NCBI RefSeq assembly: GCF_009883635.2
Contig: NZ_CP026115.2
Location: 62,001 to 126,000, forward strand
DNA: 64,000 bases
Direction: 5' to 3'
Source: Pseudomonas putida
Lineage (GTDB): Bacteria; Pseudomonadota; Gammaproteobacteria; Pseudomonadales; Pseudomonadaceae
The notes under the pieces are model-generated. The model was not told where the DNA came from. It did not search any database and worked only from the letters and a program-made list of their open reading frames with translations. The translations under genes were made by a program, and so were the position numbers. Numbering within the stretch: position 1 is the first letter of the stretch; every line of letters begins with the position of its first letter. Positions 63,341 to 64,000 of this stretch are shown in pieces.

Positions 63341-64000
63341 GCCCTTTCAGCTATCACAAGGCGGCCTCTGTCAGCGAAGCCATCAGCTTGTCGGGCCCGG
63401 CGTCACGGTTCATCGCCGGCGGCACCAACCTGCTCGACCTGATGAAGGAAAACGTCGAGCGCCCGACCCAATTGATCGATATCTCGGGCCTGGCGCTTGG
63501 AGCAGTCGAAACGACTGCGACCGGCGGCTTGCGCATCGGTGCGCTGGTCAGCAATGCCGAACTCGCCTGGCACCCTCTCGTCGAGCATGACTACCCACTG
63601 CTGTCTCAAGCCATTCTGGCGGGGGCCTCGCCACAATTGAGAAACATGGCGAGTACGGGCGGCAACCTGCTGCAACGCACCCGCTGCCATTATTTCTACG
63701 ATACCGGTACGCCCTGCAACAAACGCGACCCTGGCAGCGGCTGCCCGGCACGCACTGGCCTTAACCGTATCCACGCCATTCTCGGTGCCAGCCCTGCTTG
63801 CGTGGCCACGCACCCCTCGGACATGTGCGTGGCGCTGGCGGCGCTCGACGCGGTGGTGCATGTGCAGGGCCCCTCGGGTGAACGGCAGATCCCGTTGGTG
63901 AATTTCCATCGCCTGCCGGAGGACGCTCCGGAACGCGACAATCATCTGGCCGCTGGCGAACTGATCACCGCCATCGAGCTGCCACCCTCCGAATTTGCAG
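63337..64000 (+). CDS. FAD/4Fe-4S subunit of a PaoABC-type aldehyde oxidase, 3' end outside window
   Basis: The first 221 codons of a CO-dehydrogenase-flavoprotein-type medium subunit. The FAD loop is [13 protein letters not shown] (25-37), followed by [16 protein letters not shown] (105-120). A cysteine-rich insertion (Cys117, Cys127, Cys136, with Cys155 near) in [20 protein letters not shown] and GCPARTG fits the extra 4Fe-4S cluster of PaoB/YagS and 4-hydroxybenzoyl-CoA reductase. GGAGGG lies seven bases before the ATG, which overlaps the 2Fe-2S gene stop. Truncated by the window end. Confidence 0.88.
   Translation, partial: MSPFSYHKAASVSEAISLSGPASRFIAGGTNLLDLMKENVERPTQLIDISGLALGAVETTATGGLRIGALVSNAELAWHPLVEHDYPLLSQAILAGASPQLRNMASTGGNLLQRTRCHYFYDTGTPCNKRDPGSGCPARTGLNRIHAILGASPACVATHPSDMCVALAALDAVVHVQGPSGERQIPLVNFHRLPEDAPERDNHLAAGELITAIELPPSEFA

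Overview
The window looks like a chromosomal segment of a Pseudomonas, most likely of the P. putida group. It is GC-rich, gene-dense and scattered with Pseudomonas-type REP hairpins. It carries an aruH/aruI arginine-transaminase locus with an aruR/aruS two-component system, polyamine-type genes and a pstSCAB operon. I see no rRNA, tRNA, CRISPR array, prophage or transposase gene. Nearly all content is metabolism, transport and stress response.

Layout. 1-4831: a Tat-exported amidase (cut by the window edge) and a coniferyl-aldehyde-dehydrogenase-like enzyme, divergent from a two-domain flavin reductase overlapping an MFS transporter. 4810-8886: a complete metal-stress RiPP locus, bufA-bufB-bufC-DoxX (bufferin/gig type), divergent from an ECF sigma factor of the SigF type and its membrane anti-sigma NrsF. 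I find the same GTAACC-N16-CGAACTA promoter in front of both arms. 8893-13942: polyamine/amine block (LuxR-type regulator, class III aminotransferase, PotF-like binding protein, divergent FAD amine oxidoreductase). 14088-20494: a dipeptide-family ABC importer operon ending in a quinone reductase, divergent from an Rrf2 regulator, with two abutting palindromes between them. 20557-34401: the arginine transaminase catabolic cluster. Six genes (enoyl-CoA hydratase, acyl-CoA dehydrogenase, ADP-forming acyl-CoA synthetase, aruI, aruH, aldehyde dehydrogenase) form one tight operon. It is followed by an APC permease and the aruR, periplasmic binding protein, aruS operon, in which each gene overlaps the next.

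34478-42947: a TetR regulator and divergent enoyl-CoA hydratase, an isochorismatase-family hydrolase with an NCS1 permease behind a long hairpin-rich leader, two L,D-transpeptidases, and a second NCS1 permease. 43054-49364: a HAD-like protein coupled to a Fic-fold protein lacking the catalytic His, then pstB-pstA-pstC-pstS with tandem Pho-box half-sites, divergent from a PPK2 polyphosphate kinase. 49383-56793: stress and envelope genes (GNAT, DJ-1/PfpI, a YqjD/YqjE-like membrane operon, a 47-residue acidic protein, MscS channel, a secreted Gly-rich protein, an MFS carrier, a Rho_N-type basic protein). 56832-60798: MFS carrier, FAD oxidoreductase and DapA-family lyase. 61027-64000: a pyruvate-oxidase-like ThDP enzyme followed by the 2Fe-2S and FAD/4Fe-4S subunits of a PaoABC-type molybdenum aldehyde oxidase, cut by the window end.

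The most interesting system is the SigF/NrsF-controlled bufferin locus. Both promoters, the anti-sigma cysteines and the precursor cysteines can be read directly. The sigma factor's own promoter overlaps its apparent ATG. Other leads are the CoA-ester enzymes in the arginine transaminase operon and the His-less Fic/HAD gene pair.
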